From positions 1 to 18,575 of the forward strand of contig JANQGE010000008.1 in the NCBI GenBank assembly GCA_028277485.1: a DNA stretch of 18,575 nucleotides, in the 5' to 3' direction. A program made the translations under genes and the position numbers. This DNA comes from Chlorobium sp. Lineage in GTDB: Bacteria; Bacteroidota; Chlorobiia; Chlorobiales; Chlorobiaceae. Within the stretch, counting starts at the first letter, position 1. Each line of letters begins with the position of its first letter. Shown here in pieces: positions 1 to 7,527 of the stretch. The notes below the pieces were generated by a model, which saw nothing but the letters and a program-made list of their open reading frames with translations, ran no database searches and was not told the origin of the DNA.

Positions 1-75
1 AGGTGTTAGGTGTTAGGTGTTAGGTGTTAGGTGTTAGGTGTTAGGTGTTAGGTGTTAGGTGTTAGGTGTTAGGTG
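1..75. repeat. Perfect 7-bp tandem repeat, unit AGGTGTT, 10.7 copies
   Basis: Ten identical AGGTGTT units run from base 1 to 70, followed by a partial unit to base 75. The window starts inside or at the edge of the array, so the true copy number is unknown. The absence of any variation between units suggests recent expansion, as in a variable-number tandem repeat. It is gene-free and lies upstream of the SDR gene. Confidence 0.97.
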
Positions 76-94
76 GAAGATAAATAATCGGAGA

Positions 95-335
95 TCGGGT
101 TTCGGGGTCGGAGAATAGTGACAAGTAACAAGTGACGAGTGACAAGGGGGAATCAGTAGGCCGTCTTCAGTTGGCAGTAGGCTGTAGGCAAAAGAATAGT
201 GACAAGACAAGAAGTTCGCTGTTGGCATTAGAGAAAAGATCGATTTCCGATTATCGAATCCCGATTACCGAATCCCGATTCCCGATACCGATACCGACGG
301 CGAATTCCGAAAGAGGAGTCAGCGGGTAGTAGGCT
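95..335. repeat. Mosaic array of degenerate 7-bp units (array 1)
   Basis: This gene-free stretch holds several heptad families in turn. At 118-145 there are four units of GTGACAA type (GTGACAA, GTAACAA, GTGACGA, GTGACAA). Around 150-190 there are CAGTTGG/CAGTAGG/CTGTAGG units. At 247-295 there are seven units of CCGATTA/CCGAATC/CCGATAC type. Bases 198-246 recur in inverted orientation at 18524-18572 with one mismatch. A 65-codon open frame crosses the block but only translates the repeats and is not a gene. From 336 to 445 no further structure was recognised; a TATACT at 408-413 could be a -10 element for the SDR gene, without a convincing -35. Confidence 0.85.
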
Positions 336-445
336 GTGGGCAATAGGACGATGAGGGAAGTAAAAGCAGGATTGGGAGCAAAAGGAATTGGAAAATGGAT
401 GTGGGGATATACTGACGTATCATCTAAAACAACGTTAAAACACCG

Positions 446-1183
446 ATGGCATTACCCGGCAAGAAAGTGTGCTTTATAACCGGCGGATCAGGCCGCCTTG
501 GCCGGGCTGTTGCGTCATTATTAGCTCAAAACGGGTATTCACTTTTTTTCACTTACAACAGCTCACAGGAAAAAGCCGCGGAAATCCTTGATAACATCCG
601 TGCTTTCAGCCCGGAATCAACGATGGCGCAATGTAATGTTTCACGAGCATCCGATATCGAGGAAGTGTTCAGGATATTCTCGGAACACTTCAGCAGGCTC
701 GATCTTCTGATCACCAGCGCATCCAATTTCTTCAGCACGGAACTGCCTGACGTAACTGAAGCACAGTGGCAAAGCCTTGTCGATACAAATTTGAAAGGCA
801 CGTTTTTCACCATGCAGGCCGGAGCCAGGCTCATGAAAGAACAGCCGTTTGTCTCACGCATGATCACGATGACCGATATCTCAGCAAACCTTGTGTGGAA
901 AAATTTTGTGCCGTATACCGCATCAAAAACCGCGATCCAGCACCTTACCAGGGTTTTTGCAAAGGTGTTCGCCCCGAAAATCCTGGTTAATTCCATCGCA
1001 CCCGGAACGGTTACCATAAACCCGGAATGGAATGACGGCCCGGAAAACGAGTTGTCGAAAAACATACCCTTACAGCGTATTGGAGAACCTGCCGATATCA
1101 TGGAAGCAATCATGTTTCTTGTCAAAAGCAGCTATGTAACCGGGCAGGTTATCAACGTTGACGGGGGAAGGGTTCTGAACTGA
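446..1183 (+). CDS. SDR-family NADPH reductase, pteridine-reductase-like
   Basis: This 245-residue protein is a classical short-chain dehydrogenase/reductase. The nucleotide-binding glycine motif is TGGSGRLG (residues 12-19), the second-strand region follows at about 33-40, and the catalytic pair is Y157 and K161 in YTASK. The position 13 residues before the tyrosine, normally a serine in SDRs, is D144 (MTDIS). That Asp-x12-Tyr-x3-Lys layout and the Arg in TGxxxRLG are hallmarks of pteridine reductases (PTR1) and FolM-like dihydrofolate/dihydromonapterin reductases. Reduction of dihydropterins or dihydrofolate is therefore a reasonable inference, and green sulfur bacteria are known to make unusual reduced pterins. 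The C-terminus ends in the usual VTGQVINVDGG. No clear Shine-Dalgarno is seen. The SDR assignment is certain; the substrate is not. Confidence 0.85.
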   Translation: MALPGKKVCFITGGSGRLGRAVASLLAQNGYSLFFTYNSSQEKAAEILDNIRAFSPESTMAQCNVSRASDIEEVFRIFSEHFSRLDLLITSASNFFSTELPDVTEAQWQSLVDTNLKGTFFTMQAGARLMKEQPFVSRMITMTDISANLVWKNFVPYTASKTAIQHLTRVFAKVFAPKILVNSIAPGTVTINPEWNDGPENELSKNIPLQRIGEPADIMEAIMFLVKSSYVTGQVINVDGGRVLN

Positions 1184-1288
1184 TTTAGCCAAGAACATTC
1201 ATTTACATATATTTGGGAAATTTCCAAACCTATAGCTCCTTTAACATCCGGACATTTCTGAGAAAAGGACTGACAATCGTTTTTTCGG

Positions 1289-1579
1289 ATGTTCTTCAAC
1301 TTACAGATTATGATACAGGAAATACCGGGCGATCAGCCCGCAAACGGGGAATCCGAGCCGCAACATTCAGGAAAACCCCACATTCCCGAACAGGTTGAGG
1401 TAATCAGCGACAATATTTCCAGGATGTTCAATCAATTCAGGGAAAGCGAGCATTACGAAGAGCTCCGGGACAAAACCGCGAAGGTCGCGGAATACATAAA
1501 GAACAACCCGATCCCCTCGATATTATACTCTCTCGGGGCGGGATTTGTCCTCGGGCTGCTGCTTCACAGAAAACGATGA
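1289..1579 (+). CDS. Small tail-anchored membrane protein, DUF883/YqjD-like
   Basis: This is a 96-residue protein, or 89 residues if translation starts at the in-frame ATG at 1310. Neither start has a good ribosome binding site, and a TGA at 1271 rules out starts further upstream. The N-terminal part is polar and charged. From about residue 35 it forms an amphipathic helix, and it ends in one transmembrane segment (about residues 75-92) followed by HRKR. This plan, an NNP-type motif just before a glycine-rich C-terminal helix, is that of ElaB/YqjD proteins, which in E. coli attach to the inner membrane and bind ribosomes. It is first of three small membrane-protein genes that resemble the yqjD-yqjE-yqjK group. 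Family assignment is by pattern only. Confidence 0.7.
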   Translation: MFFNLQIMIQEIPGDQPANGESEPQHSGKPHIPEQVEVISDNISRMFNQFRESEHYEELRDKTAKVAEYIKNNPIPSILYSLGAGFVLGLLLHRKR

Positions 1580-1604
1580 CAACCGATAAATTCTCCAAAA
1601 TCTT

Positions 1605-1997
1605 ATGTCTCAGGATAAAAAAAATAATCCCGAACAGCATGATCAAGACAGGAAAGGAATCGGGAAGCTGATCGACAGCACGGTAACTTCGAGCTACGAA
1701 GACCTTCTGGCAATTATAGAAGCCCGAATGGAGCTTATCAAGATCGAAATTACCGAGAAACTTGCTGCTGCCACCTCGCTCCTCATTATCGCAATCGTTC
1801 TTATCGCCGGTATTGTCTATCTCATTACAACCGTCGCCCTCTTCATCGGTGAACTCCTTGGACATTTCTATCTCGGATATCTTGTTGTCAGTGCATTGTT
1901 TCTCCTGACTTTCCTGACTTTTGCAAAAATACGCCCTGATCTGCTGAAAAACATTATCCATAAACTCCTTCTTTCCTCTCATGGAAAAAAAAGCTGA
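1605..1997 (+). CDS. Holin-superfamily-III-like / YqjE-type two-helix membrane protein
   Basis: This 130-residue protein has a hydrophilic N-terminus, an amphipathic stretch ending in EARMELIKIEITEKL (about 39-53), two transmembrane helices (about 56-78 and 83-105), and a short basic tail. That is the signature of the YqjE / putative Actinobacterial holin-X family, which despite the name is common in non-phage chromosomal loci next to yqjD. It starts 25 bp after the preceding gene, and its last 17 bp overlap the next one, so the three genes are probably co-transcribed. The role is unknown; membrane-associated stress adaptation is only an analogy with E. coli. Confidence 0.75.
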   Translation: MSQDKKNNPEQHDQDRKGIGKLIDSTVTSSYEDLLAIIEARMELIKIEITEKLAAATSLLIIAIVLIAGIVYLITTVALFIGELLGHFYLGYLVVSALFLLTFLTFAKIRPDLLKNIIHKLLLSSHGKKS

Positions 1998-2382
1998 ACC
2001 ATTGAAACACATAGAAGCAAGAATTCACGAGCTGGAACAGAGTATCCATGAACGCGAGAAACAGTTGAAAGATCGTGCCGGTCAGTTCAAAAAGGAACTG
2101 CAGGAAGAACTCTCTCCTGAAGAGCTGGTAAAAAAATATCCGCTGCAGACAACCGGCGCCTCTCTGGTGTTCGGCTTCCTTGCCGGAAAGATACTGCGAT
2201 CGGTGATTTCTCCCTCGTCTCACACCAACGCCCAACCGGCTTCAAAACCGAAAAGTGAATCTTCGGAACTGAAGAACGCCGTCGCCTCAATTGGAATTGA
2301 TGTTCTCCGTTCAGGCAAGGACCTGGCATTCAGCTACCTCAAACACTACCTGGACAACCGGATCAAGCCAGGAAAAGGGTAG
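1981..2382 (+). CDS. Coiled-coil membrane protein, YqjD/YqjK-like
   Basis: This 133-residue protein begins inside the end of the previous gene (17-bp overlap), which implies coupled translation. Residues 5-45 are a strongly charged, heptad-like helix of the coiled-coil kind. A YPLQTTGASLVFGFLAGKIL segment (about 53-72) is a glycine-rich short membrane segment like those in DUF883 proteins. A Ser/Pro/Lys-rich linker (about 77-95) and a second amphipathic helix follow. Unlike typical DUF883 proteins the membrane segment is central, leaving about 60 residues after it. It completes the three-gene cassette starting at 1289. No enzymatic motif is visible. Confidence 0.7.
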   Translation: MEKKAEPLKHIEARIHELEQSIHEREKQLKDRAGQFKKELQEELSPEELVKKYPLQTTGASLVFGFLAGKILRSVISPSSHTNAQPASKPKSESSELKNAVASIGIDVLRSGKDLAFSYLKHYLDNRIKPGKG

Positions 2383-2457
2383 GCATTTTACTATATTCAC
2401 GCACCGGAAACGCAGCAGAACACATGACACTGCAGGAAAAATCAGTCAGATTCTACC

Positions 2458-3435
2458 GTGAAAGTAAACTTGGACAGAACATCGTCAGGCTTCTGCATAG
2501 GAGTTCAGGGAACCATACACCTTGCGGAAGAAAAACTCAAGGAACTGGGTGGCAAACTCTACTGTCTGGGAGATATTGTCCATAACGACGTTGAGGTAAA
2601 ACGTCTTGAGCACCTCGGACTGATCACCATAGATAATGGCGGGTACAGCAAGCTCAAACATGCTCCGGTGCTTATCCGGGCACACGGAGAACCTCCCTCG
2701 ACATATAGAACGGCTGAAATAAACGAGCTGACGATCACCGACTCTACCTGTCCGGTAGTCTCGAAACTTCAGCGCACCGCAAGGCGGCTGCATGAACTTG
2801 GATTTCAGATCATCATCTACGGTAAAAAAGCACATCCGGAAGTAATCGGCATTAACGGACAGTGCAGCAGCCAGGCGGTCATCATCAAACACGCCGACCT
2901 CTCCGCTCCCGAAGAGATCGAACCCATCAATTTCACCCGGCGAACAGCGCTGATCTCTCAGACAACGATGGATGTTCCCGGTTTTTATACGCTGAAAGAA
3001 AATCTTGAGCATCTTTTTTCCGAAAAGGTTGATGCTGCAGACAGAAACGCGGCCGCCTCATGGCAAGACATCCGTGATATCGACCTGACCGCGGAAATGA
3101 CCGGCATCCGTCCGCTGCCGCAGTTTGTTTATAAAGATACCATCTGCCGTCAGGTTTCGAGCAGAAACAGCAAGCTTCATGCTTTTGCAGCCGTTAATGA
3201 CATAATCATTTTTGTGGCCGGCAAAAAAAGCTCCAACGGCCAGGTTCTTTTTAACATTTGCCGTCAATCCAATCCCCGCAGCTACTTTATAGAGAATGAA
3301 GCAGATATTCAGGATGATTGGTTCTTTGAAAACGGCAGGCCGGTCGGCAGCGCTGGTGTTTGCGGGGCGACCTCAACACCGATGTGGCTGCTGGAGAAAG
3401 TTGCACGGCACATCGAAACTACATACGCTTCCTGA
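2458..3435 (+). CDS. ispH: 4-hydroxy-3-methylbut-2-enyl diphosphate reductase (IspH/LytB)
   Basis: This 325-residue enzyme catalyses the last step of the MEP pathway, converting HMBPP to IPP and DMAPP with a [4Fe-4S] cluster. The three cluster cysteines are visible: C13 in GFCIGV, C98 in STCPVV and C230 in DTICRQV. Substrate residues are present: H42 (IVHND), H76 (RAHGEPP), H126 and E128 (AHPEVIG), the SQTTM loop near 167-171, and a GATSTP motif near the C-terminus. Compared with E. coli IspH, about 30 extra residues lie between T170 and the third cysteine. Translation starts with GTG; an ATG at 2424 is out of frame. In a green sulfur bacterium the products would feed carotenoids, quinones and bacteriochlorophyll tails. 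The downstream oxidoreductase is on the same strand. Confidence 0.95.
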   Translation: MKVNLDRTSSGFCIGVQGTIHLAEEKLKELGGKLYCLGDIVHNDVEVKRLEHLGLITIDNGGYSKLKHAPVLIRAHGEPPSTYRTAEINELTITDSTCPVVSKLQRTARRLHELGFQIIIYGKKAHPEVIGINGQCSSQAVIIKHADLSAPEEIEPINFTRRTALISQTTMDVPGFYTLKENLEHLFSEKVDAADRNAAASWQDIRDIDLTAEMTGIRPLPQFVYKDTICRQVSSRNSKLHAFAAVNDIIIFVAGKKSSNGQVLFNICRQSNPRSYFIENEADIQDDWFFENGRPVGSAGVCGATSTPMWLLEKVARHIETTYAS

Positions 3436-3557
3436 CCGCCATCTAAACCGAGCGTTTCAAATGCTGCAATGTTACCGTTCCACTCCTGGCAGATATCACG
3501 GACAAAACGGAAGAAAATCACACAATGTAGGTGTCACAAGTTTTTCATTTCATTATT

Positions 3558-5522
3558 ATGAGCACTGTCATTTTCACCCTGAACGGAAAAGAGGTTGCTG
3601 CCGAAGACGGTATCTCCATTCTGGAAGCCGCAAGACGCAACGGCGTAACCATCCCCACTCTTTGCTTTCATGAATCACTGCATTCACTCGGCTCCTGCTG
3701 GATGTGCATTGTTGAAATCAAGGGAAAGCACCGTTTTGTTCCCGCCTGCAGCACCAGTATAACGGCGGGGATTGCTGTAGAAACCGACAATCCGGAGCTT
3801 TACGGAATCCGCAAGAAAAACCTCGAACGCCTTCTTGAACGGCACTGCGGTGACTGCGATGGCCCTTGTGAGGTCTCATGCCCTGCAGGTTGCGATATTC
3901 CGGCGTTTGTTTCAGCCATAGCCTGCGGCAACGATGATGAAGCCATACGGATCATCAAGAATGATATTCCTCTCCCCGGAATACTCGGCAGGATCTGCCC
4001 TGCCCCCTGTGAAGACGAGTGTAGAAGGCACGGTGTTGATGAACCTTTATCGATATGCGCCCTGAAGCGTTTTGCCGCCGACAGGGATAACGCCTCAATA
4101 AACCGGTACATACCTTCCGGTAAACCTAAAACAGGCAAAAAAGTGGCGATAATCGGCGCCGGACCTGCAGGGTTGACTGCCGCATACTGTCTGCTGAGCG
4201 AAGGACACGACGTTACCGTTTACGATGCCCACGAAGCACCCGGCGGCATGATGCGTTACGGCATCCCGCTTTTCAGGCTTCCGGCAGAGATCATAGAGGC
4301 TGATCTGGCGCCGATCAGGGCCATGGGCGCACAGTTTGTCTGTAACACTGTTTTCGGTTGCGACATTACTCTCGAAAGTCTGGAAAAGGACGGATTTGAT
4401 GCTGTATTTCTCGCTTTCGGCGCCCAGAAAGCTGTCCGGATGAACATAAGCGGCGAAGAGATTGAAGGTGTTGTTTCCGGTATTGATTTCCTGGAACAGG
4501 TTGCATCCGGCAAAGATGTCAACCCTGGCAAAGAAGTACTGGTGATCGGAGGCGGCAACACCGCCATAGATGCTGCGCGTACGGCGCTCCGGTTGGGAGC
4601 TGCATCGGTCTGCATTCTCTATCGCAGAACCATTGACGAAATGCCCGCAAACCGTGTCGAGATCCAGGAAGCATTGCACGAGGGAATTGTGATTGACTTT
4701 CTCACTGCTCCGACGGCCGTCAGGCAGGCTGGAGCGGGTCTTCTGGTTACAGCGCTGAAAATGGAGCCGGGCGAGCCCGATGAAAGCGGAAGGCGACGTC
4801 CTGTTCCGGTTGAGCATTCCGAATTTTCCCTCAATGCCGACCTGGTTATTTCCGCCATCGGACAGCGTGTTGACAGCTCCGTACATGAAAAACTCGGAAT
4901 AACCTCTGCCGGAAAAGGTACTGTTGCCGTAGCCTCCGAAACCTGCCGGACAGCGATTCCCTGGGTTTTTGCAGGCGGCGATTGCGTAAACGGCGGCGAT
5001 ACCGCCGTCAATGCGGTCAACCATGGCAAAAAAGCCGCACGGGCAATAAACCTCTATCTCAGGGAAGAACCGGTGACCGCACCTGCCGTCACATTCAACT
5101 CAAGCTACGGCCCAAGGGACCTCGCTCCTGATGCGTTCTACAAGCGTTCAGGGCCGGCTTCCAGAGTTGCAATCACACAATTGCTCCTGAATGATCGAGT
5201 TTCAGGTTTCGACGAAGTCTTTGCAGGCCTTGCCGAGGAAAAAGCAAGACAGGAAGCACTGCGCTGCATGCGCTGCAGTTGCACCAGCAAAAACAACTGT
5301 ATGGTACGTGAACTTGCCTCGACGTACGATGTTACCCAGGAGCAGGGAAAAGAAAACAACGACGAATTTTCTGTTGACCGGGGTAAAGAAATCAGGTTCG
5401 AAAGAGAAAAATGCGTTGACTGTGGAATCTGCGTCCGAACGCTCGAAGAAACCGTCCCGGATGGAAGCGCAACCGTCCAGCTTTTGGTTGAACGTTGCCC
5501 GACCGGCGCAATAAGCCGATGA
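3558..5522 (+). CDS. GltD-family FAD/NAD(P) oxidoreductase with N-terminal [2Fe-2S] and C-terminal [4Fe-4S] domains
   Basis: This is a 654-residue multi-cofactor oxidoreductase. Residues 1-80 are a plant-type/HoxU-like [2Fe-2S] domain with C36, C47, C50 and C64. A cysteine-rich GltD-type helical Fe-S domain follows (C97, C100, C104, C108, then C147, C151, C155). The FAD-binding motif GAGPAG is at 200-205 and the NAD(P)H-binding motif GGGNTA at 331-336, with the second FAD contact FAGGDCVNGGDTAVNA at about 471-486. A further cysteine cluster (C570, C573, C575, C581) and a ferredoxin-like motif C619-x2-C622-x2-C625...C647-P close the chain. The domain order resembles flavin subunits that pass electrons between NAD(P)H and ferredoxin or a partner enzyme. 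No large glutamate synthase subunit lies nearby, so the partner is unknown. The ATG at 3558 starts directly at the ferredoxin fold and is preferred to the in-frame GTG at 3531. Confidence 0.85.
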   Translation: MSTVIFTLNGKEVAAEDGISILEAARRNGVTIPTLCFHESLHSLGSCWMCIVEIKGKHRFVPACSTSITAGIAVETDNPELYGIRKKNLERLLERHCGDCDGPCEVSCPAGCDIPAFVSAIACGNDDEAIRIIKNDIPLPGILGRICPAPCEDECRRHGVDEPLSICALKRFAADRDNASINRYIPSGKPKTGKKVAIIGAGPAGLTAAYCLLSEGHDVTVYDAHEAPGGMMRYGIPLFRLPAEIIEADLAPIRAMGAQFVCNTVFGCDITLESLEKDGFDAVFLAFGAQKAVRMNISGEEIEGVVSGIDFLEQVASGKDVNPGKEVLVIGGGNTAIDAARTALRLGAASVCILYRRTIDEMPANRVEIQEALHEGIVIDFLTAPTAVRQAGAGLLVTALKMEPGEPDESGRRRPVPVEHSEFSLNADLVISAIGQRVDSSVHEKLGITSAGKGTVAVASETCRTAIPWVFAGGDCVNGGDTAVNAVNHGKKAARAINLYLREEPVTAPAVTFNSSYGPRDLAPDAFYKRSGPASRVAITQLLLNDRVSGFDEVFAGLAEEKARQEALRCMRCSCTSKNNCMVRELASTYDVTQEQGKENNDEFSVDRGKEIRFEREKCVDCGICVRTLEETVPDGSATVQLLVERCPTGAISR

Positions 5523-5535
5523 GAAGCAAAGTAAA

Positions 5536-5553
5536 AAAGCTTTTTACAGCTTT
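5536..5553. terminator. Possible bidirectional intrinsic terminator
   Basis: Between the converging oxidoreductase and modC genes the sequence holds AAAGCT-N6-AGCTTT. Read on the minus strand the second arm runs into a T tract (AGCTTTTTT). The stem is short and AT-rich and overlaps the modC stop codon, so this is a weak call. Confidence 0.35.
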
Positions 5554-6449
5554 GAAAAGTCAAAGTCCTTGGCGCCAAATTTTCGTACCGTAGGATTGAA
5601 TGCCTTCGTTCCCACCACGACAATATCTCCCGCCAGCATGTTCTCTTTTTCATCCGAATCGATAACCACTTCAACAAGATTGTTACCTATAGCGATAACC
5701 GCTACATAAACCGCATCGACAGCCCTTATTTCAAGAATCTCTCCCTTGAATGCAAATTTCTGAGTTGTGGCTCTCTCCACAAAAAGCTTGCGGGGTGATG
5801 TATCGACAACAATTTGTCCTTTCTCAAACACCAGTACACGATCACAAAGCTTGTACATTTCGCTCGAATCGTGCGTAACGATCAATATTGTCACTCCCAA
5901 CTCACGATTCAGCTTCATAAGCTCATCCTGCAGAAGAGCCCTCATCTGCTCATCAAGCGCCGAAAGGGGTTCATCAAGCAGGAGAAACCCTGGCTGCTGC
6001 ATGAGGGCACGTGCAAGTGCAACCCTTTGTTTCTGACCTCCTGAAAGGTTTGGCGGTTTTACGTGCTTCAACTGCTGCAGACCGATCAAGTCGAGCAGCT
6101 TTTCAGCCATTTCCCTGTTCCTTGATGCATAGAGCAGATTGCCCATAACGGACATATGCGGAAACAGAGCATATCCCTGAAAAACCACTCCCACTCCGCG
6201 CTGTTGCGGCGTCAGGTTCAGTTGAGGCTTTTTTCCGGCTTCACCGCGGAACCATACTTCGCCATCCACTTCGAGCAATCCTTCGTCAGGAGAGGTCAGC
6301 CCTGAAAGCATACGTAAAAACGTTGTCTTGCCGCTTCCCGAAGGTCCGGCAACAGCTGTAATCCCTCCACGCGCAATTTTCACATCGGTTTCAAGGAGAA
6401 AGCTCCCGTCCGCACCGGCCAACCTCTTTTTCAGTATCGAGACAACCAT
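5544..6449 (-). CDS. modC: Molybdate ABC transporter, ATP-binding protein ModC
   Basis: This 301-residue ABC ATPase powers molybdate uptake at the inner membrane. Walker A is GPSGSGKTT (35-43), the Q-loop glutamine is in VFQGYALFP (90-98), the signature is LSGGQKQR (135-142), Walker B is FLLLDEP (155-161), and the switch histidine is in VTHD (191-194). Residues from about 232 to 283 form a C-terminal Mop/TOBE-like molybdate-binding region, with one unit rather than the two of the 352-residue E. coli protein. It is the last gene of the mod operon and starts 2 bp after the stop of modB. The preceding genes for permease, Mop protein and binding protein make the molybdate assignment firm, although tungstate cannot be excluded. 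Confidence 0.93.
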   Translation of the reverse strand: MVVSILKKRLAGADGSFLLETDVKIARGGITAVAGPSGSGKTTFLRMLSGLTSPDEGLLEVDGEVWFRGEAGKKPQLNLTPQQRGVGVVFQGYALFPHMSVMGNLLYASRNREMAEKLLDLIGLQQLKHVKPPNLSGGQKQRVALARALMQQPGFLLLDEPLSALDEQMRALLQDELMKLNRELGVTILIVTHDSSEMYKLCDRVLVFEKGQIVVDTSPRKLFVERATTQKFAFKGEILEIRAVDAVYVAVIAIGNNLVEVVIDSDEKENMLAGDIVVVGTKAFNPTVRKFGAKDFDFSKL

Positions 6450-6451
6450 GA

Positions 6452-7129
6452 CTATCCGCTTAATGCCTTGTAACGGCGATTGAGAACATACACAACCATC
6501 AGTACCGCAAAACTGAATGCAATCAGTATCAAGGAATAGATATGTGCCGTTCTGTAGTCAAGCAGTTCCACAAGTTCATAAATAGCTATGGAAGCAACTC
6601 TCGTTTCCCCCTGAATACTGCCGCCGACCATAAGGACAACGCCGAATTCCCCGACTGTGTGAGCAAAGGTAATGATCACCCCGGTGAGAATTGAAGGCTT
6701 GATATTGGGCAATATCACATACAGAAGCGTTTTGAACTTCGATTTTCCGAGAGCGTACGAAGCTTCCAGCAGCCTTACGGGTACTTGTTCCATTCCCGAC
6801 TGAAGAGGCTGCAGCATAAATGGAAAAGAGTAGACACAGGAAGCAATGAGAATCCCCTCGAATGTAAATACAAGATCCAAGTTGAACACCTGTTTCAAAA
6901 ACATTCCCAGAGGGGATCGGTCCGAAAGAAACACCAGCAGATAAAAACCAAGGACGGTTGGAGGCAGCACAATCGGCATGCTGACCAGAGCCTCGACAAA
7001 AGGCTTTGACCTGGACCTGGTCTGTGACAGTTTCCAGGCAAGAGGCACTGAAAAAATAAACAGCAGTACCGTAGTTATTGCCGCCAGCCTGAAAGAAAGC
7101 AGAAACGGCTCCATATCAAAATGATTCAT
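6452..7129 (-). CDS. modB: Molybdate ABC transporter permease ModB
   Basis: This 225-residue inner-membrane protein has about five transmembrane helices. The EAA loop that contacts the ATPase is visible as EASYALGKSKFKTLLYVILP (about 132-151). The FLLSFRLAAITTVLLFIFSVPLAW N-terminus and PTVLGFYLL region are typical of ModB. Its start codon overlaps the stop of the Mop gene by 4 bp (ATGA), and modC follows after 2 bp, so expression is coupled. Together with ModA and ModC it forms the transporter. Confidence 0.93.
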   Translation of the reverse strand: MNHFDMEPFLLSFRLAAITTVLLFIFSVPLAWKLSQTRSRSKPFVEALVSMPIVLPPTVLGFYLLVFLSDRSPLGMFLKQVFNLDLVFTFEGILIASCVYSFPFMLQPLQSGMEQVPVRLLEASYALGKSKFKTLLYVILPNIKPSILTGVIITFAHTVGEFGVVLMVGGSIQGETRVASIAIYELVELLDYRTAHIYSLILIAFSFAVLMVVYVLNRRYKALSG

Positions 7130-7527
7130 AGTCCCTCCACTCTTGACAGATAAAGGTCGCTTGCTTTCATGAGTGCGGTAACGGAATCTCCGGGAACGAT
7201 ATGCATCCTATCAACCGCTTCTGTTGTGGTCAGGGCGTAAAATTTCCCTACCTCGCTGTCAAGCAGGATATCGGTCAGCAGTTCCCCCTTTTGCAGTGCC
7301 GATACGGTTGCTTTCAGCCGGTTTGCTATACTCACCTCGCCTGTGATGTTTTTTGCAAGTGCCACATGCGCCGGCTTGAAATGTACATATACTACCGCCC
7401 CGACAGTATAGTCGTCGGCAAGCTCAAGGGTTATCACCGTAATCAACTCGTTCCCTGCCGCAAGCGATACTCTGTGAAGATTACCGTTGCAGTCTATAGC
7501 TGTAACCGTCGCCCGTATTCTGTTCAT
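7126..7527 (-). CDS. Di-Mop molybdate-binding protein (molbindin, ModG-like)
   Basis: This 133-residue soluble protein is two tandem Mop/TOBE domains. The first spans about residues 2-66 and the second about 69-132, both built around the strand pattern of I/LxATV(T/S)A...V and each ending in a VxVxF/VTALMKASD-like segment. Such di-Mop proteins (ModG, molbindins) store molybdate or tungstate or buffer it in the cytoplasm. The gene sits between modA and modB with 4-bp ATGA overlaps on both sides, which indicates a fixed place in the operon. ModC here has only one Mop-like region, so this protein may supply extra oxyanion sensing; that is an inference. Confidence 0.85.
   Translation of the reverse strand: MNRIRATVTAIDCNGNLHRVSLAAGNELITVITLELADDYTVGAVVYVHFKPAHVALAKNITGEVSIANRLKATVSALQKGELLTDILLDSEVGKFYALTTTEAVDRMHIVPGDSVTALMKASDLYLSRVEGL

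Noticed and set aside
132..329. 65-codon open frame in the first repeat block
   Set aside because: Its product (RFPIPIPTAN-like) is a translation of the heptad repeats, and similar peptides arise from the other arrays. No ribosome binding site or family resemblance.
1216..1225. GGAAATTTCC palindrome upstream of the YqjD-like gene
   Set aside because: A single 10-bp palindrome in AT-rich DNA with imperfect flanks; no second copy or known operator to support it.
4095..5024. 309-codon minus-strand open frame inside the oxidoreductase gene
   Set aside because: It is antisense to a gene with unambiguous cofactor motifs. Its own translation lacks domain features.
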